From: Verrucomicrobia bacterium SCGC AAA164-M04
Lineage (GTDB): Bacteria; Verrucomicrobiota; Verrucomicrobiae; Verrucomicrobiales; Akkermansiaceae
Reading direction: 5' to 3'
Assembly (NCBI GenBank): GCA_000383735.1
Contig: KB912071.1
Location: 6,161 to 70,160, forward strand
DNA length: 64,000 nucleotides
In this document: positions 27,714-36,494 of the stretch, in pieces
Layout of the letters: every line of letters starts with the position of its first letter
Position numbering within the stretch: the stretch's first letter is position 1
Notes under the pieces: generated by a model
What the model was told of the DNA's origin: nothing
Databases searched by the model: none
What the model saw: only the letters and a program-made list of their open reading frames with translations
Program-made: the position numbers and the translations under genes

Positions 27714-28259
27714 ATGCATGAAGAAGTCAGCCTTACCCGCGAAGTGGACGCGATTCAGATCCCGTCCGGAGACACCATCACTCTCCCAACCGGAACTCCA
27801 GTGGTCATCACCCAGACTTTGGGCGGCACTTACACCGTAGCAACCTCGGCAGGCTTGGCTCGAATTTCTTCGAGTGATGCCGACGCTCTAGGAGTAGATC
27901 CTGATCAAAAACAGGAAAAGCAAGCGGAAGCCGATCGCCTAGCCGACGCAACCCTTGAAGAGCAGGTTTGGCACCAGATGAAGCAGGTGTTTGATCCGGA
28001 AATACCTGTCGACATCGTGAATCTTGGTTTGGTTTACGATTGTAGTCTCTCTGAAGTAGATTCCGGAACTGACGTGGATGTCAAAATGACTCTGACCGCT
28101 CCCGGTTGTGGAATGGGCCCAGTCATCGCTGCCGATGCCCAAGCCCGGATCATGTCGCTCAGCGAAATAAACGACGCACGCGTCGAGCTCGTCTGGGATC
28201 CTCCTTGGAATCAGGACATGATTTCGGAAGAAGGTAAGATGAAACTTGGGATGATGTAA
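27714..28259 (+). CDS. sufT: iron-sulfur cluster assembly protein SufT
   Basis: SufT is an accessory factor in cytoplasmic Fe-S cluster maturation, built around a MIP18/DUF59 domain. The N-terminal part (TREVDAIQIPSGDTITLPTG) is the SufT-specific beta region. The DUF59 domain (about residues 82-180) includes VFDPEIPVDIVNLGLVYD and TAPGCGMGP with the conserved Cys. At 181 residues from the ATG at 27714 it is of normal family length; the in-frame GTG at 27684 would add ten unconvincing residues. It is alone here; no other suf genes are in the window. Confidence 0.92.
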   Translation: MHEEVSLTREVDAIQIPSGDTITLPTGTPVVITQTLGGTYTVATSAGLARISSSDADALGVDPDQKQEKQAEADRLADATLEEQVWHQMKQVFDPEIPVDIVNLGLVYDCSLSEVDSGTDVDVKMTLTAPGCGMGPVIAADAQARIMSLSEINDARVELVWDPPWNQDMISEEGKMKLGMM

Positions 28260-28271
28260 TGTAATGTCGCT

Positions 28272-29420
28272 TCAACGATTCAGTGTTTCCTCCGATTGGA
28301 GAATGACATCAAGAGCGTAGCGACAAGACACATCCGTCACCTCTTCACGCGACATCAGGTCTCTGGCTTCGCGGGCAAGCAACACTAGGGTCCTCTCTTC
28401 CCTTGAATCGGAAGCTGCCCACCTCGCAAAACCGCCAAGAACAACTGCAGTTCTAAAACCTACAGTATTACTTTGCTGCGCGTGTCGCGGGCTGTGAATT
28501 GGAACATATCCACTTTCGCCTCGTTGAGTTGTGATTAAAACCCCTCCTAACTGATGCCCTTCCTTTTTGGTGTCCAATTCATACAAAAAGATCTGGGACG
28601 AATTGAATTCTTTTGATTTTAAGGGTCCTGTTTTTCGAGTTTCGCGACCACCGAGTAGTTGAGCACTCACTACGAGTTCGGGATCAAAGACTACTTTAGC
28701 AGCAGGCGAAATCATACGGCCATCCACTGGGCAAAAAATGACCATCCAGAGAGACTTCGTAGAATCCCACGGGCAGGGACCACCTTCACTGTAAGCCTCT
28801 AGGTCCGTCATTACTACACTGGGCTCAAATTTAACGACACCAAGATTCACCCAATCAGCTATTTTAAACTCTTCACGTTCAGGCAATTCACCATCTGCAA
28901 GTAGCGCTCTTTCAACAAAAGACGGATCCGCTTTAGAGATACCCAAAGGAATGGCTATCTCGTTAGTAGATGGTATCAAAACCTCACCAGGAAGATGTTC
29001 AGATCTACCTGCTGGGGTTGCTTTCCCGGCAACCTTAACACCACTACGATCACCCACGCTATTGGGTTGACCAACCTCAAATTGAGACAAAGCCACGAAA
29101 CCGGCCAGAACCACCGCAGCGACTCCACCCATCGCAAAAAAAGACTGCCGGCGGGATCGTCTTCGATGTTCCAGCACGAGAACATTTGAATCCGGTAACT
29201 GTCCCGCTTTGTGGATTTCGGCAACTCGTTCCTCTCCGAGCGTATACGATCCAGCCCCGAGAAGATCAGATAGTAACCCTGTGAGAGCAGTGAGTGTTTC
29301 TTTTTCCTCAAGAAGATTTTTGTCACACTCAAGTGCGCGATTAGTATCAACCACTTCGTCTTCACTCAGTTCACCTAAAACGAAAGCTGTCAAAGCGGGG
29401 TCATCGGGAGTCATTTTCAT
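28272..29420 (-). CDS. YfbK-like protein lacking the vWA core; candidate anti-sigma factor
   Basis: The 382-residue protein starts like the YfbK-type vWA proteins of Planctomycetes and Verrucomicrobia (DDPALTAFVLGELSEDE), then has a basic stretch (HRRRSRRQ) and one membrane helix (GGVAAVVLAGFVAL, about 98-112). Further on come the segments that flank the vWA domain in YfbK: LLADGELPEREEFKI and GGPCPWDSTKSLW. The C-terminal DUF3520-like region follows (VVFDPELVVSAQLLGG, FARWAASD). The vWA domain with its DxSGSM motif, expected just after PCPW, is absent. It starts 3 bases after the ECF sigma stop. With a cytoplasmic N-terminus and a membrane helix it could be that factor's anti-sigma regulator. 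This is my inference from remembered family sequences. Confidence 0.65.
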   Translation of the reverse strand: MKMTPDDPALTAFVLGELSEDEVVDTNRALECDKNLLEEKETLTALTGLLSDLLGAGSYTLGEERVAEIHKAGQLPDSNVLVLEHRRRSRRQSFFAMGGVAAVVLAGFVALSQFEVGQPNSVGDRSGVKVAGKATPAGRSEHLPGEVLIPSTNEIAIPLGISKADPSFVERALLADGELPEREEFKIADWVNLGVVKFEPSVVMTDLEAYSEGGPCPWDSTKSLWMVIFCPVDGRMISPAAKVVFDPELVVSAQLLGGRETRKTGPLKSKEFNSSQIFLYELDTKKEGHQLGGVLITTQRGESGYVPIHSPRHAQQSNTVGFRTAVVLGGFARWAASDSREERTLVLLAREARDLMSREEVTDVSCRYALDVILQSEETLNR

Positions 29421-29423
29421 ATT

Positions 29424-29978
29424 TCAGGCGATCTGGGGGCTGAGATTTTGGACGAGATCATCGGGTAAAAAGGCGCGGAGACGTTTGAGTCCCGTGTGAA
29501 GAAGGAACCCTATATTACCAGAACTCAAGCCAGTCACCTGACTCATCTCCTCATAGGATAGCCCTTGCTCAAATTTCAGGAGGATGATCTCACGTTGATT
29601 CTCCGAAAGGCGATTCAAGGCCTCGTGGACTTGTCCGATACGCTCCTCAAGGTCCGCTCGCTCAGAAGGAGTCCTGCGCTCAGACGGCAGCCGAGCTATT
29701 TGCTCTTCTTCTAGCCCCGTGATTCGCCGCTCCTTTCGAATCACATCAAGAGCACGATTACGACAGACTGTGAACAACCATGCTTTCAAGCCTCCTTTAA
29801 CTTTCTCAATATCCTGCTGATAGAGTCGAATGAAGGTTTCCTGAACGACATCCCGGGCCCGTTCTACATCGTGAAGAAAGGTCGTCGCATACCCTATTAG
29901 CGGTGATTCAAATTCAATGAGTGCCGCACTCACGAAATTTTCGCGAGTGCTAACAGAGTCTTCACTTTCTTCCGGCAT
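29424..29978 (-). CDS. ECF-type RNA polymerase sigma-70 factor
   Basis: A group 4 sigma factor of about 184 residues. Region 2 contains DVERARDVVQETFIRLYQ and WLFTVCRNRALDVIRKERR. After a linker, region 4 contains LSENQREIILLKFEQGLSYEEMSQ and a helix-turn-helix ending in HTGLKRLRAFL. The ATG at 29978 (MPEESED) is chosen over a TTG ten codons upstream (30008). It heads a two-gene operon with the YfbK-like membrane protein, 3 bases apart. An AT-rich intergenic region of about 200 bases separates it from the divergent LysM gene. Confidence 0.9.
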   Translation of the reverse strand: MPEESEDSVSTRENFVSAALIEFESPLIGYATTFLHDVERARDVVQETFIRLYQQDIEKVKGGLKAWLFTVCRNRALDVIRKERRITGLEEEQIARLPSERRTPSERADLEERIGQVHEALNRLSENQREIILLKFEQGLSYEEMSQVTGLSSGNIGFLLHTGLKRLRAFLPDDLVQNLSPQIA

Positions 29979-30138
29979 TACTGAGATTGGTATAGGAATA
30001 ACGCACAAGGCGCGACGTCTCTTAGGAAGAAAAGTGGAAAGATTTCAATATTCCCAAACATTATTATTTTCTAGCAAAGAATAACTACAATGTTTTTTCA
30101 AATACCCTCGATCTTATTAACAAATATTAAAAAGAAAT

Positions 30139-30167
30139 TTGACCAATTTGTAAGGCTTTGTTAAAAA
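30139..30167 (+). promoter_or_regulatory. candidate sigma-70 promoter of the LysM gene
   Basis: TTGACC (30139-30144) and TAAAAA (30162-30167) are separated by exactly 17 bases in a strongly AT-rich tract. The start codon at 30178 is only ten bases beyond the -10 hexamer, so the transcript would be nearly leaderless. This is a weak prediction from sequence alone. Confidence 0.35.
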
Positions 30168-30177
30168 TCAATCCGCC

Positions 30178-31023
30178 ATGACGAGCTTCACCCTTACAAC
30201 TTGGTTCATTGCAGCGCTCTCTCTGCCCTCATTGGGTCAGACTCAAGCTTCTCTCCATTCCCGGATCTCGAGCAAAGAAAGGCAACTCGCCGAGATTCAA
30301 AAAGAGTTGCACGAGCTAAGGAGTAGGCTCAGCTCTCCGACCGTCGGCAAATATAGCGTCAGGCAGGGAGAAACCCTTCACTCAATCGCTCGTCGCAACG
30401 GTGTTTCAGTTTCGAGCATTATCAAGTGGAACAAAATTACTGATCCCGCGAAATTGAAGGTTGGAGAAAAAATCATTATCTCAGAACTGCTGCATAGCCC
30501 TATCTCGGTGCCCTCTCCTAATAGGATCTCATCGGCAGGAAGCGCGGACTATGTCATTGCTAGCGGCGATACGTTTTATTCAATTGCACGTCGTCATAAA
30601 ATGGATCTATCAGAATTGCGTGCTCTCAATCCAAATGTAAATATTCACCTGCTATCGCCAGGAAAAAAACTCAGGGTCTCTGGTGAGACTCCTCTTGATT
30701 CCCGCCCTGCAGAAAGGCAAGAAGTCTTAGTCGCTGAGAAGGATGTGAAATCAAAGATTGTTCAGCCAGCCCTAGAGTCACCAACTCGCGCTGAAGCCTT
30801 GAAGAGTATCGTTGCTTCCAAAAGTCTTCCGCAACCTCCCATGATTGAGGATCGCAACGTTTCCTCCACTACAACATCAATTATTCTTACCGATGTCATA
30901 ACCTTTGAGGCTTTCGCTTCTAGACATAATACCAATACCAAGCTTCTGAATGCTTTGAATGGATGGAATCTTCCGAGGACTACGATCCTCGCTGGTGGCT
31001 CCGAAATCCTAGTGCCAAACTAG
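30178..31023 (+). CDS. LysM-domain cell-wall-binding protein
   Basis: The 281-residue protein has a signal peptide (to about residue 20), a short coiled coil (about 25-52, rich in Lys, Glu and Leu) and two clear LysM domains: YSVRQGETLHSIARRNGVS (from about 59) and YVIASGDTFYSIARRHKMD (from about 122). A third, degenerate LysM-like unit ends the protein (ITFEAFASRHNTNTKLLN). LysM domains bind N-acetylglucosamine in peptidoglycan, so this is probably a periplasmic cell-wall-associated protein. No catalytic domain is visible. Confidence 0.88.
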   Translation: MTSFTLTTWFIAALSLPSLGQTQASLHSRISSKERQLAEIQKELHELRSRLSSPTVGKYSVRQGETLHSIARRNGVSVSSIIKWNKITDPAKLKVGEKIIISELLHSPISVPSPNRISSAGSADYVIASGDTFYSIARRHKMDLSELRALNPNVNIHLLSPGKKLRVSGETPLDSRPAERQEVLVAEKDVKSKIVQPALESPTRAEALKSIVASKSLPQPPMIEDRNVSSTTTSIILTDVITFEAFASRHNTNTKLLNALNGWNLPRTTILAGGSEILVPN

Positions 31024-31036
31024 GATTTTTGTCCTA

Positions 31037-31600
31037 TCACTTCTTCCAAGAAGCAACAACCTCCTGTTCATTACCATTACGGTCAGCGTATTTTACAATA
31101 CCGTGCTCAAGTCCAAATTCATGGACCTCCTTGGTCACCTTGACATCGTAGCAACAATATTCGGCGATGTTTAAGACATGAGCCAGATCACCGGTTTTTT
31201 TATACGACTGCCACCATTTCAGGGCATCCAACCCATCAGCGGTTTTACTGGCATTCAGCGAAGCTTGCGCCACAGCATCAAGCTTGAGGCGGCGGCCAAG
31301 AATCTCCTCAATATCCAGCATCATATCGCAGTTTACGGTCTGGGTCGCCAAATCATAGATTGTGTAAGCTTGCAGCACCGGGTAGTCGAATTGGACGTGG
31401 TTATAGCCAACGACAAGGTCAGCTTTAATGAGCTGCTCTACCAAGTCGGCCACATTCTCTTCATTAAATATATGATACTGCTCGCTCTCAGTGGAATAAG
31501 TGACACCAACCGACATTCCCATTTTATCTTTGTGAGCTGAGCCTCCCACATCACCAAAACTCCGCTGAGTCTCAAGATCAAAATAAACAATACCAGGCAC
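31037..31600 (-). CDS. ribonuclease H-like 3'-5' exonuclease (DEDD family)
   Basis: The 187-residue protein has the DEDD exonuclease pattern: D8 and E10 in YFDLE, VVGYNHVQFDYPVL as the second motif, and a third Asp in EYCCYDVKVTKEVHEFG near residue 153. This resembles the YprB/RNase_H_2 group, whose nucleic-acid substrates are mostly unknown. It is cytoplasmic. The ATG start MPGIVYFD is standard. It converges on the LysM gene with a 13-base gap. Confidence 0.82.
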   Translation of the reverse strand: MPGIVYFDLETQRSFGDVGGSAHKDKMGMSVGVTYSTESEQYHIFNEENVADLVEQLIKADLVVGYNHVQFDYPVLQAYTIYDLATQTVNCDMMLDIEEILGRRLKLDAVAQASLNASKTADGLDALKWWQSYKKTGDLAHVLNIAEYCCYDVKVTKEVHEFGLEHGIVKYADRNGNEQEVVASWKK

Positions 31601-31666
31601 GATTCACTGATACGCAATTCCCCCTCTTCCGGCAAGAATCACTTCCAAGTTCTCACCCAAAAATCT

Positions 31667-32431
31667 TTATTCCTTTTGTAGCGGCTTCTCCTGCAGCGAC
31701 TGTTCGACGACCGCAAGAATTTCAGGGAGATACAGAAGAGCGTTGATCGAAATAACGGCCACTAGAATGACCCAGAACCAGGCGATTCGCTTTGGAGTCA
31801 ACTGCTCACCCTTAACTTGAAACCCACTCTGTAAATCCCAAAGCATCCCACCTTTTTTCTTACCAAACCACAAGCTCATGCAACATCCGATTATCATCAT
31901 GAGGGGTAGAAACATCCCCATCCCGAGAACCCATACTCTCATTGATCGAACAAAAGCCTGACCTGTCGAAAGACGTTGTCCCCCAAGTGTCTCCACCTTC
32001 AATCCCAAAAGCCACTTTCCTGGAGTAAAGCCTAACGATCCAACCATTGCAGCTTCCATCAAAATGACCGGTAATACGATTCCGATCACCACCCATCCTG
32101 AAGACTCAACTCCCTTCCATAAGTTGACGCCGTAGGCAATCGAGAAGCAGTGTAGAATTAACTCATAAATCAAATAATCAACCATTCGCGCTCCAAGCCT
32201 AGGCCAAGCTCGGAAGGGAGCAGGGCGAACCTGAATCGCTTCCTGCTTTTCTTTCGGGACCTTGAACTCACTAGCTAAAACTCCCAGATCGGAAGCCGAA
32301 AGCCAGCCATCAGCCCCTTCGTGCCAGACTCTAGTGTCCCGGTCCACCTTCCCTTCACGAATCATCTCACGAACCTCGTAATCTTCTAGCGGTCCGGACT
32401 TTTCTCCGTCTTTAATAATCCAAAGAATCAT
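31667..32431 (-). CDS. RDD-family membrane protein with N-terminal GYF_2 domain
   Basis: Residues 1-52 form a GYF_2 domain (GPLEDYEVREMIREGKVDRDTRVWHEG), likely a cytoplasmic peptide-binding module. Residues about 70-245 are an RDD domain with three or four helices, including ARMVDYLIYELILH, LGFTPGKWLLGLKV and a last helix near the C-terminus. The function of RDD proteins is poorly known; some act in ion transport. The gene starts five bases after the LolC-like stop, so the two form an operon. Confidence 0.87.
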   Translation of the reverse strand: MILWIIKDGEKSGPLEDYEVREMIREGKVDRDTRVWHEGADGWLSASDLGVLASEFKVPKEKQEAIQVRPAPFRAWPRLGARMVDYLIYELILHCFSIAYGVNLWKGVESSGWVVIGIVLPVILMEAAMVGSLGFTPGKWLLGLKVETLGGQRLSTGQAFVRSMRVWVLGMGMFLPLMMIIGCCMSLWFGKKKGGMLWDLQSGFQVKGEQLTPKRIAWFWVILVAVISINALLYLPEILAVVEQSLQEKPLQKE

Positions 32432-32436
32432 GGCCC

Positions 32437-34200
32437 TTAGAGATTACGAAGTGATTTAGCAGGATCACGGAAGGCCGCCATTAACGCCGGAATTAAAGCT
32501 GCAAACAGACATAAAATCACTGCGACCACGCAAATCACTCCCAGTTGACTCCCTATGACTTCCGCCGGCAATTCGCTCATCCCATGGAACTCTGGTGGAA
32601 AGGGATCAATGCCAAACCCCCGAATAATCGCCATGATTCCTTCTCGGTAACGAATCGCTAATAAGCCCAATCCCAATCCAAAGATAGCTCCACCAATTCC
32701 GACAATAAGACCCTGATAAACAAACACCCTCACAATCTGAGAAGGACGCGCGCCGAGCGCTTTCATGACTCCGATTTCTTGGCGCTTCTGAACTGTTACG
32801 GTATACATCACGGCCATAATACTAAATGCCGAGAGTAGAGTAATGAAGGAAAGTGCAAAACTCATCATAATTTTCTCGGTTTTAACCAACTGAAAACGCT
32901 CGGCGTGGGTCCTCATCCAACTCCGAACCATCCAGTCACCCCCCAACTCTTTCTGTAAATTGATCGCAAATTCTTCGGCTTCGTAGGGATCCTCAATTCG
33001 CAAACCGATGGATTCAACCTCTCCTCGGAGCCCTTTCAACTCCATTCCAATCGTGATTGGAATAAAAAGATCGGGTCCTTTTGATCTCTCGCTATCCGAA
33101 TAGACTCCTTGGATCTTCAGTTCTTTAGGTACAACAAACTTTTCAATTTTTCGGAAAGCCTCGTTGTCGGCACTCTCCAAATCAAGTTCGCGGAGTTCCA
33201 TGAGTTTTTCTAAAATTTCACCCTTAGTTCCTGACTTGAAATAATCAAAACCTCCTTCTCTTCGGTCCACGAAGTCAAGACGATCCAAAATATTCTTCAC
33301 AATTTCGCGTTCCGCGGGACGCATTTCTCGCCCTTCAGTCTCTATGTCACCCTGGGGGGTCGAAACAACCATTGGGAGTAGCTGCTGAAAAATCTGATAA
33401 GCATTTGTCACCTCAAGGCTTAATGACCTCTCCTCACCGCTCGACACCTCAAAAATCTTCTTAAGTCTCCCCTCAAATTTTTCAAAAACATCTGGATAAA
33501 GTTCCCAAGCTCTTTGCTTTGGAACATCATAAACAGCCATTACCTCGTCGAGATTGCTTGCTGCAATGATCCTTATATCATCGCCCACCTTTAACCCAAT
33601 CGACTTAGCGAGTTGACTCGAAACAACGACGTGACGATTCCCATAAAGCTCATCATGATTACCTGGCGGTAAATCTGTAGTATCAACAGGAACAAGAGGC
33701 GTGGCATCAATATCTCCATTGTCTCGCTCTGGAGCTGGAGGAGCAAAACTGACTGAGTCACCCTGAGCTGGATTAAAATCTACCGTGCTGTTTGGAAAAT
33801 TTTCTCTATCGAGCATCTCCTCCAATGCTCTTACCTGCCCCTCGTTCTCCGTATTAAAGGCTCTGAAATAAGAAGGTCGCTGCCAAGCACGTGAATCCAG
33901 AAGAACAAAACCTTCCACTAAAGCGAACGCTGACTCGACTTTATCTTCCTTAGCTAGCGAGACTTCCATTTCCTCCCAGTTGGAGATCGTCCCGTAACTC
34001 GATTGAATTGAAATGTGCGGAGAGTGCCCCAACAAGGTATCCTTTAAGTTCCTTTCGAATCCATTGTGAATTGAAAGAACCACGATCAAAACCATTACGC
34101 CAAAGGCCACACCGAGCAGGGATATCAGGGTGATAACCGACACAAAGGTCCGTAAGGGATTCAAATACCTAAGAGCAAGGGTCCAACTAAACGATCTCAA
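32437..34200 (-). CDS. LolC/LolE-like ABC transporter permease with enlarged periplasmic domain
   Basis: A membrane permease of the lipoprotein-releasing type. The first helix region (RYLNPLRTFVSVITLISLLGVAFGVMVLIVVLSIHNGF) matches LolC/LolE closely. The C-terminal FtsX domain has three helices, with QKRQEIGVMKALGARPSQI between the first two. At 587 residues it is some 170 longer than E. coli LolC; the extra length lies in the periplasmic segment (about 50-430), rich in Asp and Glu. Its ATPase partner LolD is not in the window. It would move lipoproteins from the inner membrane. Confidence 0.87.
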   Translation of the reverse strand: MRSFSWTLALRYLNPLRTFVSVITLISLLGVAFGVMVLIVVLSIHNGFERNLKDTLLGHSPHISIQSSYGTISNWEEMEVSLAKEDKVESAFALVEGFVLLDSRAWQRPSYFRAFNTENEGQVRALEEMLDRENFPNSTVDFNPAQGDSVSFAPPAPERDNGDIDATPLVPVDTTDLPPGNHDELYGNRHVVVSSQLAKSIGLKVGDDIRIIAASNLDEVMAVYDVPKQRAWELYPDVFEKFEGRLKKIFEVSSGEERSLSLEVTNAYQIFQQLLPMVVSTPQGDIETEGREMRPAEREIVKNILDRLDFVDRREGGFDYFKSGTKGEILEKLMELRELDLESADNEAFRKIEKFVVPKELKIQGVYSDSERSKGPDLFIPITIGMELKGLRGEVESIGLRIEDPYEAEEFAINLQKELGGDWMVRSWMRTHAERFQLVKTEKIMMSFALSFITLLSAFSIMAVMYTVTVQKRQEIGVMKALGARPSQIVRVFVYQGLIVGIGGAIFGLGLGLLAIRYREGIMAIIRGFGIDPFPPEFHGMSELPAEVIGSQLGVICVVAVILCLFAALIPALMAAFRDPAKSLRNL

Positions 34201-34282
34201 GACGGGGGATCTCTAACGCTTCCGCCGCTCTCCCGCAACTACACACTTCACACAGCACACACTTCTCGCCAGACTCCCCCGT

Positions 34283-34660
34283 ATGATTAAGTTCCTTCAC
34301 ACACGCATTCGCGTCTCCAAACCAGCCAAATCCATCGAGTTTTACAAAAAAGTTGGCTTCGAACTTGGGCAACAAAAAAAATCACCCCAAGGCAATGAAC
34401 TCGCCTTCATGCACCTTCCTGACAACGAACACTTCCTCGAGCTTACGTATTCGCCTGATTACAAGGTGACGGTCCCCGATGACTTGATGCATACCTGCGT
34501 TGGTGTTCTAGATATCGTTGAGTATTGCACAAAACTTGAGGATCAAAAAATCGAAATCTGGCCAGAGGGTTGGCGCGAAAAATTCTCAACAGGTAAGCGA
34601 AAAATGGCATTCATCACTGATCCTGATGGCTACGAAGTAGAAATACTAGAGATCCGATAA
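34283..34660 (+). CDS. glyoxalase/VOC family protein
   Basis: A 125-residue single-chain VOC protein resembling lactoylglutathione lyase (GloA). The four expected metal ligands are present: H6, E53, H70 and E120, in HTRIRV, FLELTY, MHTCVGV and DPDGYEVEILE. This supports a metal-dependent lyase or isomerase that detoxifies methylglyoxal-type aldehydes, though the thiol co-substrate cannot be told from sequence. It is divergent from the LolC-like gene. Confidence 0.87.
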   Translation: MIKFLHTRIRVSKPAKSIEFYKKVGFELGQQKKSPQGNELAFMHLPDNEHFLELTYSPDYKVTVPDDLMHTCVGVLDIVEYCTKLEDQKIEIWPEGWREKFSTGKRKMAFITDPDGYEVEILEIR

Positions 34661-34711
34661 CTTTAACGGCATCTCAAGTTCATTGCTAAAAACTTTGTCA
34701 CTCCCTCTCTC

Positions 34712-35437
34712 GTGCACCTGCTCATCGACAACTCCAACACCCTGACCAAGTTCGCACTCGATTTCGGCGGTGAGCTCTCTGAGTGGCGCGGCGTTATACC
34801 AACTTCAGATCTTTCTAAAACCTCTATCCAAACCACGCTCCATGGTCAGACTTTTGAGAAGGTAACCCTATGCTCAGTTGTCCCTGACGCCTCAGTTTTA
34901 ATGAAGGCTATTTTCGATCAACCCATTCATCACATCTCGCATCAGTCTAAGATGCCGATTACTATTGATTATCCGATTCCCTCCAAAATAGGCGCGGATC
35001 GTCTTGCTAACGCTTCTGCCGCAATCCTTGATCGTCAAGGCTCAGCAATTGTAATCGACTTTGGCACCGCCGTTACATTCGATGTCATTTCTAAGGCAGG
35101 ATCCTATCTTGGAGGTGTGATAGCGCCCGGCACCGCCTCACTTCGGGATTATCTCCACCAGAAAACCGCGCTTCTCCCTGCTATCCAGCTTGAAGAGCCG
35201 AACTCCGCCATCGGGCGGAGTACCGAAGAAGCGATGCAGGTTGGAGCCGTCATCGGCTATCGTGGCCTGATTCGAGAGATCTTAAACGAAGTCCGGCGTG
35301 AACTTGGTGGTAAACCTAAAATTTTTGCCACCGGAGGAGATGCTGAGCTCATTGGCAAAGGAATTAACGACATAGACATCATCGACCAAGACTTGACGAT
35401 GAAGGGAATTCAAGTCATCGGAACATCCAATCACTGA
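34712..35437 (+). CDS. coaX: type III pantothenate kinase
   Basis: It phosphorylates pantothenate in the first step of coenzyme A synthesis. The 241-residue protein has the phosphate-binding start LLIDNSNTLTKFAL (with Ser where Gly is usual in the DxGNT motif), KIGADRLANASAA with the conserved GxDR-like motif, and VIDFGTAVTFDVI. The start is GTG at 34712; the first codons already match the family. A ROK kinase follows 57 bases downstream. Confidence 0.93.
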   Translation: MHLLIDNSNTLTKFALDFGGELSEWRGVIPTSDLSKTSIQTTLHGQTFEKVTLCSVVPDASVLMKAIFDQPIHHISHQSKMPITIDYPIPSKIGADRLANASAAILDRQGSAIVIDFGTAVTFDVISKAGSYLGGVIAPGTASLRDYLHQKTALLPAIQLEEPNSAIGRSTEEAMQVGAVIGYRGLIREILNEVRRELGGKPKIFATGGDAELIGKGINDIDIIDQDLTMKGIQVIGTSNH

Positions 35438-35494
35438 ATTTCTCAAGAAAGAGCGTTCTTTGCTCTCTCATTTCTTTTAACCTTCCCCAAACTT

Positions 35495-36448
35495 ATGAGC
35501 GATCTTCCTTTGGCTATCGGCATTGATTTCGGCGGAACTTCGGTAAAAACCGGAGTTCTCTATCGTGGTAATCTTATCGAAGAAGCCCCGCGTATCGAAA
35601 CCCAGAACTTCGAAAGCGCCGCTCCCCTGATCGAATGTATTCACGAAACCATTAACGAGCTTCGGGCCAAGCACCCTCGCATTGAAGCCATCGGCGTCGG
35701 CATGCCCGGGTTTGTCGATTTCCCCACGGGAATGGTTCATAACCTTACCAATGTCAAAGGCTGGCAGCGAATCTATCTCAAGCGAGAGCTCAATCAGCTT
35801 TCTAATCTCCCTGTCACGGTTGAGAACGATGCGAATTGCATGGCATACGCCGAATGGAAACGTGGCTCTGGTCGGGGCATGAACCACCTTGTTGCCCTCA
35901 CTCTCGGAACAGGAGTTGGTGGCGGTATCATTGTCGATGGGCGTATGGTCCGGGGTGCTGGGTTTGTAGCTGGCGAACTTGGACAAACCTCTATCGATTT
36001 CAAAGGACCAGACGGGGCCTATGGGAACCGTGGTTCGCTTGAAGACTATGTTGGAAATCAGCAAATTACCGATCTGGCCCATACGGCTTATTCTGAGGCT
36101 GGTATTTCTCGTGAGAAATCAGAGTGCGAACCAGCCCAGCTTTCTATCCTAGCGAAACAGGGCGATGAAATCGCTCTCGGTATTTGGGATCGAGTCGCCA
36201 AAATGCTCTCCACCTCTCTCATGAATTGCTGTTGGCTGCTTAATCCCGAGGCTATCATCATCGGCGGCGGTGTTGCCAAAGCTGGGAGCTTTCTCTTTGA
36301 TCCACTCGAAAAGCATTTACGCGGCCAACTCAGCCCTGCCTTCAAAGAGAATCTTCGTCTTCTTCCCGCCCGTTTCGGTAATGAAGCCGGCATGGTCGGA
36401 GCTGCAACCCTCGCGCTCGAGGAAGCCGGCTTCAATGTCGACGAGTAG
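35495..36448 (+). CDS. ROK-family sugar kinase (glucokinase-like), without zinc ligands
   Basis: A 317-residue ROK kinase expected to phosphorylate glucose or another hexose in the cytoplasm. GIDFGGTSVKTGV at residues 9-21 is the ATP phosphate loop; VENDANCMAYAEW carries the catalytic Asp; LGTGVGGGIIVDG is the second phosphate motif. The usual ROK zinc site CxCGxxGCxE is replaced by GAYGNRGSLEDYVG, so all Cys ligands are gone although the Gly, Leu-Glu frame is kept. It may be coupled to the sugar uptake genes elsewhere in the window; that is inference. Confidence 0.9.
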   Translation: MSDLPLAIGIDFGGTSVKTGVLYRGNLIEEAPRIETQNFESAAPLIECIHETINELRAKHPRIEAIGVGMPGFVDFPTGMVHNLTNVKGWQRIYLKRELNQLSNLPVTVENDANCMAYAEWKRGSGRGMNHLVALTLGTGVGGGIIVDGRMVRGAGFVAGELGQTSIDFKGPDGAYGNRGSLEDYVGNQQITDLAHTAYSEAGISREKSECEPAQLSILAKQGDEIALGIWDRVAKMLSTSLMNCCWLLNPEAIIIGGGVAKAGSFLFDPLEKHLRGQLSPAFKENLRLLPARFGNEAGMVGAATLALEEAGFNVDE

Positions 36449-36494
36449 AGCTGGTGAGTGAGATGGGACCTGTTTTCTCGCCGAAAATTTATTT

